NCBI GenBank assembly: GCA_022113835.1
Contig: JAILWY010000010.1
Location: forward strand, 5,853,501 to 5,917,500
Direction of reading: 5' to 3'
Length of the DNA stretch: 64,000 nucleotides
Origin: Atopsyche davidsoni
Lineage: Eukaryota; Arthropoda; Insecta; Trichoptera; Hydrobiosidae
Positions 52,001 through 63,683 of the stretch are shown here, piece after piece; position 1 is the stretch's first letter; every line of letters begins with the position of its first letter. The notes beneath the pieces were generated by a model. The model worked only from the letters and a program-made list of their open reading frames with translations, did no database searches and was not told the origin of the DNA. The translations under genes and the position numbers were made by a program.

Positions 52001-55000
52001 TATTTGGATTTCAATAATTTTTAGGCAGTCGACTGCTAGGCCTTTGAATGCTGGAAAAGCGTCATCCAGATGATGTGCTGCTAACCATGTAGCGCTTGAC
52101 AGTGTTGGTATGTTGGGCATTTTCCCTGGAACCTGAATAAGTGATAAGTTTTATCATATTGGTTTGACCACTGACCACGAACAAAAGCTCCCAGGTGCAA
52201 TCCCTGTTGACAGGTATAAAAAAATAATTTTTATTTAATTTGGCCCTTTACAATTTATTTGAACTAGTTTTTTAATAGAACATCAATCAAGTGTCCGCCT
52301 TTATTGGCCAAAGCAAAATGTACCCTTTTTGCTGCGTTTTCCATCACTTTTTCGAGAATCTCGAGCAGTATAGCGAGAATCTCGAGCGGTGATTTCGGCA
52401 CGAATGTTTGCCTCGAGCTCGTCAATGGTCCGAGGCTTGCTGGGGTACATTTTGTTTTTTAAATAACCCCACGAAAAGAAGTCCGGAAATATATACATAT
52501 TTATTTATATTTGAGATAGTGATGATCCAGAATTACTTTATTTAGAAATGCTGGCCCTTCAAAACAAAATATGCTACTTACTGTTAAAAAAAATATTAAT
52601 GTGCCATAGGCTTTTTCACAAATAATTTATTTTCAAGTTATGAAATGCAATTATGACAATAAACTAAATATACACTCTTATTATGAATTTGCTTCTGACA
52701 GTCAAATGTGGCCTTGCTAGAAATCAATCCCTAATTAATAGGGAAATTAGTTGACTTTGAAGGTAAAAAAAGAATCTGTGCTTATAATTTGACTATACGA
52801 TTTTTTATGAATATTTAATTTACCACTTTACTTCCTATTGGTCCCTTAAGCAAAAATAACCAATATGACTCAGAAATTATATTAGCTTGTCTGAATATGG
52901 CTGAATTTAATAAAAAACTGAAAACAAGCTTATGTCTTTCAAAAAGTCCTCTTGATATATTTGCATACACTGCATATGTTATTTCATATAGCATAACATT
53001 TAAATGAACTGCGAGGCTATCATGTTTTTGAGATATTTCAATGACATTATTAAAAACCTGTAAGAATATATATATATTTTTTTATCTTCAATTATAAAAC
53101 ATTTTGATGCGTTTCTTAGTTATTATAAAAAATTAAGGATCAAACTTAAATTAATAAAACTTACATTTTGGAAGTATTTTAAAGAAAATTGATACATTGG
53201 ATCTATATCACTAATTGAAGAAACAGCAAAATATAAAACAGCTCCTCTTGTTGCTACTGTTCTGTAACCTTCTCTTGCAATCGATATAGATATTTCGGTA
53301 GCTTCTGAATCAATTAACCGAGCTACTACAATTCCTGAAGTTTCCTGGTATTGTACAAAGATAAAATAAAATTGAATTTGCAGTAATCGTAATGAACACT
53401 GCTTGTATTAAATAAAAGATTTGAACTTTTATTATTTGAGCTATTAAGAGTATTTACTTTTTATTTTCTAATTATATTTTTATATAAGTAATACACATTT
53501 TGTCTCACCTTACTATCATTCAGTGTCTCTATCAATTCCTCATCATCAAGTATATTACCCTGAGAGGCAAACAACATTTTTAATATTTTGTCTTCAATTG
53601 CTTTTAGCTGCATTTTATCATTATTGATTCTTGTAATCAATTCAGAGCGCAAAATTTCAAGATCAGGTCTTTCAAGCCTAACTACATCACTAAAATAGTT
53701 ATATTGTACATTAATAAAGTAAGTACCGGTTGTAAAAATTGCATATAATATGAAATTTGCTTACGCTAATAATTGATCTTCTAGCCCAAGTAAAGTAACG
53801 GTAAAATTAACCAATGTTACTTGTATGCAAATATCAGGTAAATAATGAGGATTTGATAATTTTGTAGTAATGTACAATTTGAAATTTGTATCATATTCAA
53901 TGTCATTATCGCCTAAATGTATTAAAAGTCTTCCCGCCTACAATTATTATTTTCATTATTAATAAATTTGAAACTGTTTTTCTTCATTATTGTTAATATT
54001 TTTCATTTCAAATAAATATTTTCATTAAACTCACCGAAAGAAAAACATTCTTTTGTAATATGGGTGACAATGTTGCATCTAGGGACTCGGCTATATCTTC
54101 TATCAATACTGGCCTACCTAATCGAATGCAGTTCTCCATTATACGCATGTAGTTACCATCAGATAGTTTAACAATGTTCAATTGATTTTCTCTTTCCATA
54201 TTTCTAATCCATCTATTGGCCTAAAAAAATGTAATAATAATTTCAATGACTGAACAATAGGAAATAAAACACAGGTTCTATAATACACCCATACCTCGCT
54301 ATACGGCCGCTCTTTATACGGCCTTTCGCTATAACGGCCCTTTTCAATTAAGGCACGTTTTCGATATACGGCCTAAAATGTTTCGCTATAACAGCCAAAA
54401 AAAACTTTATTTCGATGTTATTTTGTTTACAAGCGTTATTCAGTGTGTGCTCATAGAGCGGCTGGTTTAGACTTGTCTGTGAGTGTTTTATGTACTTATT
54501 GTTACACATTAACTGGAAAAATTGGAAATAATTAGGGACATTTTTGGTACGTAAGTACATATGTATGTATGTACAAGTTTAAAAAATTTAACATGTATTT
54601 TTTTATTAAACTTATTTTAACTATTGATTATATGGATTGAGGACAATAAAAAACGGAGAATGCCAATGAGTCAAATGGCTATCCAGGAAAAAGCTTTAAG
54701 TATTTTCGAAAATTTGAAGAATGGAGATACCGATGAATCTGCTGAAGATGTCACATTTCAAGCAAGCCGAGGATGGTTTGAAAAATTTAAAAATAGATTT
54801 AATTTGCATAATTTGAAAATGAAAGGTGAAGCAGCTAGCGCCGATGAGGCCGCATTTAACAAAATTTTAAAGGGAATTATTGAAAGAGGTGGTTATAAAC
54901 CTGAACAAGTGTTTAACGTAGACGAAACAGGGCTTTATTAGGGAAGCGAATGCCTGATCACACGTACATTTCAAAAACCGAAAAATCTGCACCTGGTTAT

Positions 55001-58000
55001 AAGGTGTCTAAAGAACGATTAACTTTGCTACTTGGTGCAAATGCCGCGGGTGATTTAAGCTAAAACCACTTTTAATATATTTGTCCGAAAATCCGAGGCC
55101 TCTTAAAGGACTAAATAAAAATCAATTACCCGTCATATGGAAATCCAACAAGAAAGCTTGGATGGCTAAAGCTACTTTTGAGGATTGGTTCAAAAATCAC
55201 TTTTGTACAGAAGTGAAAAAATATTTGCGAGACAATAACTTAACCAACAAGGCTTTGCTAATTTTGGATAATGCACCAGGGCATCCTACTAATTTATCCG
55301 AGCTATCTGAAGATGTCATGATTGAGTACCTTCCGAAAAATACAACAGCTCTGATCCAACCAATGGATCAGGGTGCAATAGCCCCTTTTAAGGCATATTA
55401 CCTACGCCGAACTTTCCGACAACTTATAAGGGAAACCGATGGTAACGCTTCAATTAAAACATTTTGGAAAAACTATAACATCAAGGATGCTGTTGACAGC
55501 ATCAGTGAATCATGGAAGGAATTAAAATTAACAACAATGAACCATGTTTGGAAAAAAATATGGCCAGAATGTATAAAAAGTGTTACATATTTAACAAATT
55601 TGGAACCGATCCCATTGAATTTGTATTAGAATAATTGATTTCTTATACGGCTTTTCGCTTAGCGGCCAAGTTTCGTGGAACGTGTCTAGGCCATAAAGCG
55701 AGGTATGGGTGTATTACTTTTCAAATATTAAATATTTACTTACTTGTTCTTGAGGATCGATCATTAATGGCCATCGCCCAGCTTTTGTAACTAATATTCC
55801 ATTTTCAACAGAAACAGCATCACGAGGAAGACCGTATGAATTCCATTGACGAACAGTATAAGGATCTGACAAAACTGTTATCAAACTGACAAAAAGAAAT
55901 CAAAAATTAATATTTAATTTTGACTAATTATTCATTGATATTAAGCGATTAACGAAATTCTAATACAAAGTTAGTAAATAGTGTATTTTATATTATAATT
56001 TAATTTCAATAATAGTATTTGTGGTATATGGTGGACCCTATATGAGGCCATTGGCAACGCTCTCTATTTTCGGTCACCACTGTAGTTGCCACAGACGCTT
56101 CCGGGTCTGCGATCACTGTTCAATAGCTATGTGGCTTCTCTCGTGTCACTTCTGCGGCCATCTTACATACCGCGACTAACATCCACACTGCAGACTCATC
56201 ATAAACCACAGTATTAGAAACAATTACTCACTTGAATTTTGGGGATGAGTTAATATGGAGATCGAGGCATTTTTTTATCCATATTTTGCTTAACTCTATT
56301 CTGTATACGTTAGGAAATGCTCCAAAATATGCAACACATCCGGATGCTAAAATTATATCTCCAGATGTGCACTCTAATTCATGTGACAATGTCTGAAAAT
56401 GAATTTGGTATTATTAAGTAATTTTTAAGTACAATAGCAACAGTTTTACAATTCTGGAAAAGTGACCTACCTCTTCCACTTACGGCTTCTTATTTTTACA
56501 GAAAAGTGTTATTTATTGACTCCTCACTCAAATAATTTTATATATATTCAATATTTTTGACAGAAAGTACTTTGTGGAATTCCATTTTAATATTTTTAAA
56601 TAAATATTATTTTTGTGATTTTTCTGTTTTTGTTTTTATTTGTGATCGGTTTCGCCAACTTATCTTGTTGGCATTTTCAAATTAAGTGAGGATTTGTAAA
56701 TTATAAGCAAGCAAGTGTCAAATTGTTAGAGGGATATATTGAGTGTTAATGAGAGATAGGTTGGCGAATCACAATTTTTTTTTTTTTAAAATATCAAATA
56801 ATTTGAGTTAAGATATGCCTCGTCTATAAAGTTAACACAAAAAAAAATACCTTCACAGTTTCTTCCCAACGAGTTTGTTCATCTGCTAGAGCTTGAGTTA
56901 GTTTGCCGGCTCGGACAAGACGAGCAGCAGCAAGGTCCATGTCATACTGGAGAGCAGCAGTTTCCTCTTCCATTTTCCCCAATGAAGCTTGCATGGCTGC
57001 CAACTGCTCTTCTACTGCAGCCAACATTCTTTGTTTTTCTTTTAGAAAACCCATTACAGCTGCCATTTGTACTTCAGCTTCTTGTTGCCTAATTATTTTT
57101 TTTAAATTATATAAGTAGTGATACATTACAGTTAAAAATTAAAATGAATAGATTCTTTGTAACTGAGGCCATAATCTATAATTATTAAAATTTTAACTCA
57201 CTTTTGTATTTTTGGTTCCACTATTCTGAATACTTTTGCATATGTGTCAATGGCTCGAACCCAAAGACACATAGATCTGCATACTTTGGAAGTTTTTTCC
57301 ACTATTTCAGGGAGAAAATCTGGACTGTCCATGTATGGTTTGATTTTTTTTAGCATGGCTTCTTTTATATGATCTTTATCATATTCTTCTAAATTTTTTA
57401 AAAAATTACTGTCTCCAAGAACTTTTTTTGCTGAATCCCAATCGGTTCTAAAATATATTGATTTACTGGTGAATTTTTGTTTGTCTAATTTGTAACCTTC
57501 TAAACAAAGTTGTTCTAATATTGGAAACAAGTCCATATAAGTAGTTTCAATATGCATGTTGAATATTTAATTAGTTGACTTCTAATATTTTTGAGTAAAA
57601 TACTTGAGTGATTTTCCACATGTTCGTTTTATTTGTACGTTGGCATTATCAAATACTCTGTTTGATAATGCCAACGTAAAAGGTTGGTGAAACCGGTCAC
57701 AAATAGAAAGAACATGTGGAAAATCACTCGAGTATTTTACTCAAAAATATTACAATGGAATTCCACCAAGTACTCTCTGTCAAAAATATTGAATTTCTTA
57801 GTTGACTTCTGTTTGGATTTTAAAAATATTACCAACACTTGTGGAAGATTGAACTTTCAGGCTGAGTTGTTATAAATTATCTGATCTGTAGATCCGTTTT
57901 CACATTGAATAGCTTGTACATAAAATTAGTTTTAGTTGATAAACTTACTTGGAATTTAAAAGTAAGCATACGGGTTCCATAACAAATTTAACAAGCGCTG

Positions 58001-61000
58001 GAGGTTTATTAAAAACACGTAATTCATTTATATCAGCTTTGTTGAGGCCTTTAAGTGCATTTTGTGCTGCTTCCATTGCAGGCATAGCTAATTCAAGGTC
58101 GCGTGCTGCATCATCAGATAGTTCTTGAGTAGCTGCTGCTTGAATCTAAAAATATAAAAGTACTTAATTAATAAATTAGTTGACTCAACTAATTAGTCAA
58201 CTCTGGATGTGTATAGAAGAATAATGAGCTTTATCATATAAATCTCATAATTATCTTTCCTTCAATTTATAAATATTTTTATATTTAAATATAATGTTGG
58301 TAATGACACGAGCCACTGAAAAATAAAATGTTGTGCATATTTATCTCCTAATTTCTAAGGCTGGCCAAAGTTGTGGCTGCGGATACTCAGACCTTTTCTA
58401 TCAAATCCTATGTTACTTATTTTTTTATTGAGTTTTACCTTTACTAGATTCTTTAATTTATTAATGGGTTACTTTCATTGGACAGAATGCTTATATTTTG
58501 TCATTTAGTTCAAAACAGTGAGTTAATACTTTATAAATAAGTAGTCAAATATTAAAGTCGGCTATCAAGATGACATGTTATAGTATATTTTTAAATTATC
58601 ATTTTATTATTCTAACATAAATTAAAATTAACATATATTTGTAAAATAATAAATTTATATCTAGTCAAATATAATTAATTCATACCTTTGCATTAGTTTC
58701 ATCTTCGAGCACATCATTTTTAACTTTGTCAGCAGCAGCTTGTTCAACTTTCATTACAGCTAACATATCAAGTGTTTCTTTTGCCTTTTGTGCAATCACA
58801 GGTTCCATTTTTTTGACAGATTGCTCCATAACACCAACAACTTCAAATGTCTCATATAATTTCTACAGTGCAAGTTCAATGTTTTTATTGGTTATACTAA
58901 TTAGTGATATAAAGAAATAAATTTTTATTACTACTTTTGACAGGCAAAAATCCTCACCAAAAATATGTACTCAGCACATTGACAACCAACTATGAGGGCC
59001 CAGGCCAAAATTTTTCTTTTGAACAAAAGAAGCAGTCGTTTGTCATTTTACCATGTGTATGAAATATTTTTTTTTGGCATTTTATATTATGAAAAGTTGT
59101 TTGCATTATGTGCTTTAATGTAACACTATTTTTAGAAAGATATATCCAATAAATCATATTCAACTAACTGTCAATCCATTGGCTATTCTTGATCTACTTT
59201 TTAATATTTCTTGACGCTTTTTATCTAGCATATCAGTGTATAATTTTAGTAAATCCAAGTAACTGCTTGGTGTTGTATAGAAGTACCTATGAATTTCCGC
59301 CAGCATTCTTTCTGTCATTATCTCTGTACTCTATAAATAAGAATTTAACCTTAGTAAAATACGACTTCAAAAAGAGAAAATGAATAACAGGCATGTCAAA
59401 GTTGTACCTCATGCATAAGAACGCACACTTCAGCGAGAATCTCTACATTCTCGGCTTCTTTTGAACCTAAAATAGTTGTAGCCACAGTGAACAAAGCATC
59501 TGAAGGCCATTTTACAAACCAATCAATAGTACAACAGTTAACAAGTGATGGAAACATTCGACATCGGCGTCTAAGGACAAAAAAAATTTTTTATTCAGAA
59601 TATAAATGCCAATTAATATAAATCAACAAAAAAAATTGTAGTTACCTAAATTGATCTCCAACAGGACTCATGCACATACAAAGGTGAAGCTTAGCTCTAA
59701 TTTTATTTATAAAAAATGCAAAAACAGCTTCTCTATCACTAACATTAACACCCGCTTCAGCAGCTGGTAGTCGACAGGCCAACATTACCTTTTCATAATC
59801 CTCTCCCTCAAATAAGTTTGGTACCTCCCCTAAATAAGCCAATAATTAGAATTTTTTGGCAATCAATTAATTTATACTATTAAAACGTTTATTTCAATTA
59901 TATACCTGAGTTGAGCATATTATTAACATCTTCGAGAAACTCTTCTTGTATTATTTGTGTATCAGTGAAAAGAAAAACATTATCATCATTATTAATTCCA
60001 GTACTAAAATAAAGAGAGCGAAGGTCATCATGAAATGAAGTTAGATCATAGTTTTTTGTCAGTTCCAACCCAAAACATCTAAAAAAATATAAATTTAATG
60101 ATAGCCATAAATAAATTATTTAGTTGTATAGCTTTTTTCAAAAACAACATCTCACTTATATTCATTTATGAAAGCAGATAAAGTTGCTAGACTACGTCGT
60201 CCTGATCCTCCAGGGCCTACTAAGAGAGCATTACCTCTTTCGGCTCTTAAAACTCTAGAAATACGAACAACGTGTTCTAATGCATCAGTAAAAAGAACAA
60301 GTTTCATTTCAGCACGTGCAGATGCATTATACTCTTCCAAATAGCTCTGAAATACAATAAATATTTATTTTATATCCTTATTGTATTCAACTTCATAAAA
60401 TATCAAATTGAATATTCATACGTATAAAACATCCTTCAATTTAGTTAAATCATTAATTTCTTCATAAATACGAGATTCTTTAACAGCTCCATAATTGATA
60501 AAATCTCCAAATAATATTAAAGGTAGTTTTTCCAATGGATCCAATGGAATTTCTACAACTGGAATGCCAAAATGAGTTGTGCAAACTTCTTGCATCAATT
60601 GAAAAAAGAATCTCCGGTCTTCATTATTTATAAGACGATCATGAAATACTCTAAGGCACTCATGAAACCATAACCTGAAAAATAACAATTTGTTTAAATC
60701 TTAATTTTTTTACCTATTGAATTTTAAATCTATAAAAAAATATAAATATTATGATTGAATAAATAACTTTATTTTTGTATTATAACAAAGTTGCTACCTT
60801 ATTATAGTAATAGGCTCTCGAACTTTAATAACACTTGCTTGTAGAACTCCCTGCATACATTTCGATAAGTCCCTCAAGTTAAAAACATAATGAGATTTAG
60901 CTGGTGTAGGTAGAAGCTTAGAAATGACTTTGCCATATATATCCACAGAAGCATTAATAATTTTTCCATCAAATGCAGAAACCTCGGGTGCAAAGTTTTC

Positions 61001-63683
61001 TAAATATCCAGACAAAATCGACTGCAATAACAAATATATCTCATATTTTAGTAAAAATATTAATAGCTATAAATTTATTTAATAGAATAATATTCCGAAT
61101 AAATATTTCCAGCGTAGTATTAAAAGTATGTAGTCATTGGTACCTTAAAAATAACTTTTAATGTATCATCATTGGGTGTTATAATAAATAACATTGCAAA
61201 ATGTCTTGTAAAGCGTGCTGTCAACGGATTTCTCCCTCCTCCTGGAGGGGCACAGGCTGTTAAAAGAACAACGTCTTTCATGAATTTCCAGAACATCTTT
61301 TCTCTATCATACATTCCACCAAAATCCAGGAATTGGCTAAAATTAATACAGTTTATAGCAGTTAATAGATTCGTCGCATTCACTACAATAGTTTTATATT
61401 GTGTTATTAAATATTTATCTAACTATTTTACCGCAGTAATTCAATTGTAGCTTGCGATCCGTAAACATCCAATTTTGGCATATTCACATCATCAATAAAA
61501 ATAATAACTTTTTTTCCTATAGGAGCACCAAGAACTGTAAGCTTTTTTCTTTCTAAACGAGATTCTATAATTTCCTATTAAAAACAACACACAATTATAC
61601 ATATATATATTTCTATGACAAATGGTATGTAATGAAAAAAAAGCAAATTACTGAAAACAATAGTGTATTCAGATAGCCGAGTAAAAAAATATCAAATTCT
61701 TACCTGTGTTCTGTTACTATTTGTTTGTGCAGAAAAGTTCATTGTGAAAGGGACGTAATATCCTGTCTCTCCAAGACTATTTAGAACTGTTTTGGTAATA
61801 ACAGATTTACCAACGCCTGATAAGGAAAATATATTATGTATGTAAATATATATCTATCTCAATCAAATTATTAAGCTCATTTGAAATATCAATTAATTAA
61901 GTGTAGCATTTACATGAATATAAAAAAAATGAAAATTAATTTGAACAAAGAAAAAACCATTGAAAATTGAGTGCAGTTTCCTAAATCAAAAGTAACACAA
62001 GACATGGACATATGTCCAAAATGTGCAAAAATAGTTAGCAGTAAAATCTTTATATGATTGTAACTTTTGACTGCGCTTTAAAAAAGCAGATATGAATTGT
62101 AAAGATTTTGTTGGTGTTTCATTTTTCTTCTGGGTGAGCAACATTTAAAAATATTATGCTTAATTCAAAGTTATTATAAGTATTTTTTTTCTTATCATAG
62201 TACCTGTATTTCCCGTAAACATTACTGGCTTATTAGTTTTTATCAACCTTTCCATTATGTATCCAAATCGTATAGTATCTTTAGTTGGAACAAGAGTTTC
62301 AAAGAATGGTTCATTTTCATTATATTTAAAAATAGGAATAATTTTTGACCAGGACTCAAATTTTTTTGTAACAGGATCAATATATGCATTCCAAAGATCT
62401 CCAGGAAGTTCCCTGCAATTTAATTAGTAATTTAATCTTTTGTAATGTAAAATGTTTGCCAGATATTAATGTATTAAAATAATTAATCCTACTCTGGATC
62501 AATAATGTCCAAAAATTGTTTCTTGATAAATACTTCCAATTTTACTCGTGAATCATCCAATAAATTTCCTCCAATGGCCCAAATATAAGAAAATAAAAAG
62601 CACTGACACAAATATATTGGTAATGATTCCTTATTGAAAGGTTTATCTCCTGGTTTTTTTAGAAAGTCTTGTAAAATAAAACAAAGCATAGAAGCTTTGC
62701 TGATATCAACCTAAAATATAATATAATTATCGAATGTAAAAAATCCATGCATAGTTATTGTTAAATATCAATGTACGGGGATGAAAATGGGTTACTAGAA
62801 AGTAACTTGTCTGAGTAACATACCTGTGGAATACCTGTACTACAATATTTCTTGATAAAATGAAAAGCCGGATCAATATTTTGAAATAGTTGGTAAATAT
62901 AATCTTTTGTAGCTGATGTGGTTACACTATTTTCTGGTAAAGCAGCTAACCATGTACGTACAAAAGGTTGCCAGCGTAATTCACTTGGATCTATATAAAC
63001 CATGCCACAACGAGAGACTGTAGCTGGTGAAGCCTGTGCCAAATCAGCTACCTGAAAAGAAGGATAAATAAGCAGATTACACTGAATGGAATTGAAAATT
63101 TTGATATTTTAAAATATTTTTTGTGATTTTTCCAAATTTTTGTTTTTATTTGTGACCGGTATCGCCAACCTATCTCGTTTAAATATATAAAAATTAAATA
63201 TAATTATATACCTCAAAAACCATGTGCACATAAGGTGTAAGCTTAATGCGCTCTGAGTTAGCAAGGCACAACATTTTATTATCATCTAGTACAGTATTCA
63301 TGTTTTCTATCCAAACAGCATCCACCGGTCCATCGCAAACAATCCACTGATGATCTTCTTTGGTGCACTGTGATATTTTATTTAAAAAAATATTTTTGAA
63401 TTTAATGATCTACTGAATTTAAAAAAACATAATTTTCAACCGTAATTACTGAATATTTAATAAATTATAAGTGTTTAAAATGCATTTAACTAATTACCTG
63501 TACAGCCACTCTTAAGGATATAGCTAAAAGTCCATCTTTCCACTCAAGAGTAAGAGGGTTTACTTCTCCGTACAACTCGCCCATTGTTAAAGATTTTGGA
63601 TTCATGACATATTTATGAACGATTTGAAAGTATGGATCTTCATAACCTTGTATTTTAAGTTGTTGGAGTGTTTCTCCTAGAAT
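46935..63683 (-). CDS. DNAH6: Axonemal dynein heavy chain, DNAH6 class, C-terminal 2378 aa (partial)
   Basis: Thirty-seven exons on the minus strand join without a frame error and sum to 7137 nt, or 2378 aa plus stop. The protein is the motor of an inner-arm axonemal dynein that slides microtubules in cilia and sperm tails. It contains, in order, the end of AAA2, AAA3, AAA4, the stalk with its microtubule-binding tip, AAA5, AAA6 and the C-terminal domain ending [10 protein letters not shown] and [14 protein letters not shown]1, the main ATPase site, and the tail are beyond the window; full DNAH6 proteins are about 4100 aa. DNAH6 is preferred to DNAH1, 3, 7 or 12 because of blocks such as [15 protein letters not shown] and [18 protein letters not shown]. 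All introns are GT-AG. Exon coordinates are given in the domain entries that follow. The Drosophila counterpart is probably Dhc16F. Confidence 0.94.
48430..48540. other. GC-richer patch in a dynein intron
   Basis: Contains GGTCCGGCGACGCGCCGC in AT-rich intron DNA. No family recognised; possibly a repeat fragment. Confidence 0.3.
48720..49075. repeat. Compound TA/TACA microsatellite with repeated blocks
   Basis: Long TA tracts alternate with CACACTTATGTA, CACATTTATAATATAAAT and similar short blocks that recur about 220 bp apart. It lies in the dynein intron 48124-49248. Reading frames here are artefacts. Confidence 0.95.
49605..50064. mobile_element. pogo-like MITE with GCGTAAAGC ends
   Basis: Ends CAGTAATACCTTGCTTTACG and the complementary GTAAAGCGGGGTATTACTG, with TA at 49603-49604 and 50065-50066. 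Length 460 bp, no transposase. It belongs to a different family from the ACCTCGATATAAC elements in the RS gene. In the dynein intron 49543-50092. Confidence 0.9.
52300..52500 (-). pseudogene. C-terminal fragment of a Tc/mariner-type transposase
   Basis: The minus strand reads [20 protein letters not shown] followed by [12 protein letters not shown]. This block is typical of the region around the last catalytic Asp in insect Tc/mariner-type transposases (PDFFLWGYLK). A short internal duplication gives [14 protein letters not shown]. Both ends are missing. It lies in the dynein intron 52133-52823. Confidence 0.7.
54286..55711 (+). mobile_element. Tigger element in a dynein intron
   Basis: Terminal repeats CACCCATACCTCGCTATACG at the left and the complementary AAAGCGAGGTATGGGTG at the right. 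TA is duplicated at 54284-54285 and 55712-55713. Length 1426 bp. It carries a broken Tigger transposase on the + strand, antisense to the dynein gene. It is shorter than autonomous Tigger elements, mainly because the N-terminal DNA-binding part is absent. Confidence 0.93.
54624..55629 (+). pseudogene. Tigger/pogo transposase, inactivated
   Basis: The first part contains the second DNA-binding half ([20 protein letters not shown], a CENP-B-type helix-turn-helix) and the first catalytic Asp in [11 protein letters not shown] at 54939-54941 replaces the expected Trp codon. A frameshift follows, and a second break near 55062 precedes the rest. The second Asp is in LILDNAPGH and the third in IQPMDQGAI, with 32 residues between them, inside the Tigger range. 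The N-terminal CENP-B box-binding half is missing. The catalytic triad survives but the frame is broken. Confidence 0.9.
56030..56215. other. GC-richer block in dynein intron 55886-56231
   Basis: Stands out from the AT-rich intron, with CACAGACGCTTCCGGGTCTG and CTGCGGCCATCTTACATACC. Probably an inserted repeat, but I found no inverted ends or coding signal. Confidence 0.35.
56539..56793 (-). mobile_element. Foldback-family repeat copy D, reverse orientation, longer centre
   Basis: On the minus strand it ends with GGAATTCCACAAAGTACTTT then CTGTCAAAAATATTGAAT, the fixed end of the family. Instead of a tight palindrome it has about 90 bp of extra centre between arm remnants (GATCGGTTTCGCCAAC and GGTTGGCGAATCAC). 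An 11-bp repeat, TCAAATAATTT, flanks it at 56528-56538 and 56794-56804. In a dynein intron. Confidence 0.8.
56851..59330 (-). other. Dynein exons for stalk and microtubule-binding domain
   Basis: Exons 59330-59169, 58862-58686, 58145-57949, 57447-57202 and 57088-56851. Coiled coil 1 runs from about residue 925 to 1030 of the partial protein. The binding tip ([16 protein letters not shown] to [12 protein letters not shown]) follows, then coiled coil 2 ([20 protein letters not shown]). The exon starting at 57447 must begin there; open sequence upstream to 57557 is intron read-through. Intron 57448-57948 holds foldback copy E. Confidence 0.9.
57584..57797 (+). mobile_element. Foldback repeat copy E, palindrome
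   Basis: Arms run from ATATTTTTGAGTAAAATACT to the complementary AGTATTTTACTCAAAAATAT, with centre near 57658 (CAAATACTCTGTTTG). The left arm lacks the segment spanning GGTTTCGCC. The tail ends CTGTCAAAAATATTGAATTT. A 13-bp repeat, TTAGTTGACTTCT, flanks it at 57571-57583 and 57798-57810. In dynein intron 57448-57948. Confidence 0.88.
59408..60674 (-). other. Dynein exons for AAA4
   Basis: Exons 60674-60422, 60346-60156, 60078-59906, 59829-59646 and 59570-59408. Walker A reads [10 protein letters not shown], with Arg in place of the usual Lys, a change also seen in other axonemal dyneins. Walker B is [19 protein letters not shown] and [16 protein letters not shown] close the module before the stalk. 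Confidence 0.92.
60798..63683 (-). other. Dynein exons for AAA2 end and AAA3
   Basis: Exons 63683-63498, 63367-63212, 63051-62824, 62710-62493, 62412-62204, 61816-61704, 61574-61432, 61336-61144 and 61021-60798. The first exons carry [13 protein letters not shown] and [13 protein letters not shown], the late AAA2 signatures. AAA3 has an intact Walker A GNTGVGKS, split by the intron at 61817-62203, and Walker [30 protein letters not shown] is the sensor region. AAA3 in dyneins binds and usually hydrolyses ATP in a regulatory role. Confidence 0.92.
63090..63190. mobile_element. Foldback repeat copy F, single-arm fragment
   Basis: Only one arm is present: TTTGTGATTTTTCC, TTTTTATTTGTGACCGGTAT and CGCCAACCTATCTCGTT. 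It matches copy D more closely than A or E. In dynein intron 63052-63211. Confidence 0.65.

Larger units (their letters stand above)
51161..56392 (-). other. Dynein exons for AAA5, AAA6 and start of the C-terminal domain
   Basis: Exons 56392-56232, 55885-55744, 54220-54035, 53937-53765, 53689-53509, 53344-53165, 53057-52824, 52132-51986, 51644-51454 and 51362-51161. Key blocks are [19 protein letters not shown] and [20 protein letters not shown] of AAA5. [18 protein letters not shown] and [14 protein letters not shown] [19 protein letters not shown] form the strut-like helices. [13 protein letters not shown] and [15 protein letters not shown] belong to AAA6. Introns here host the Tigger element (54286-55711), a Tc/mariner fragment (52300-52500) and a GC-richer block (56030-56215). 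Confidence 0.9.

Noticed and set aside
57448..57557. Upstream part of the minus-strand frame starting [11 protein letters not shown]
   Set aside because: The dynein exon begins at 57447 after a clear acceptor; the upstream part is intron read-through.
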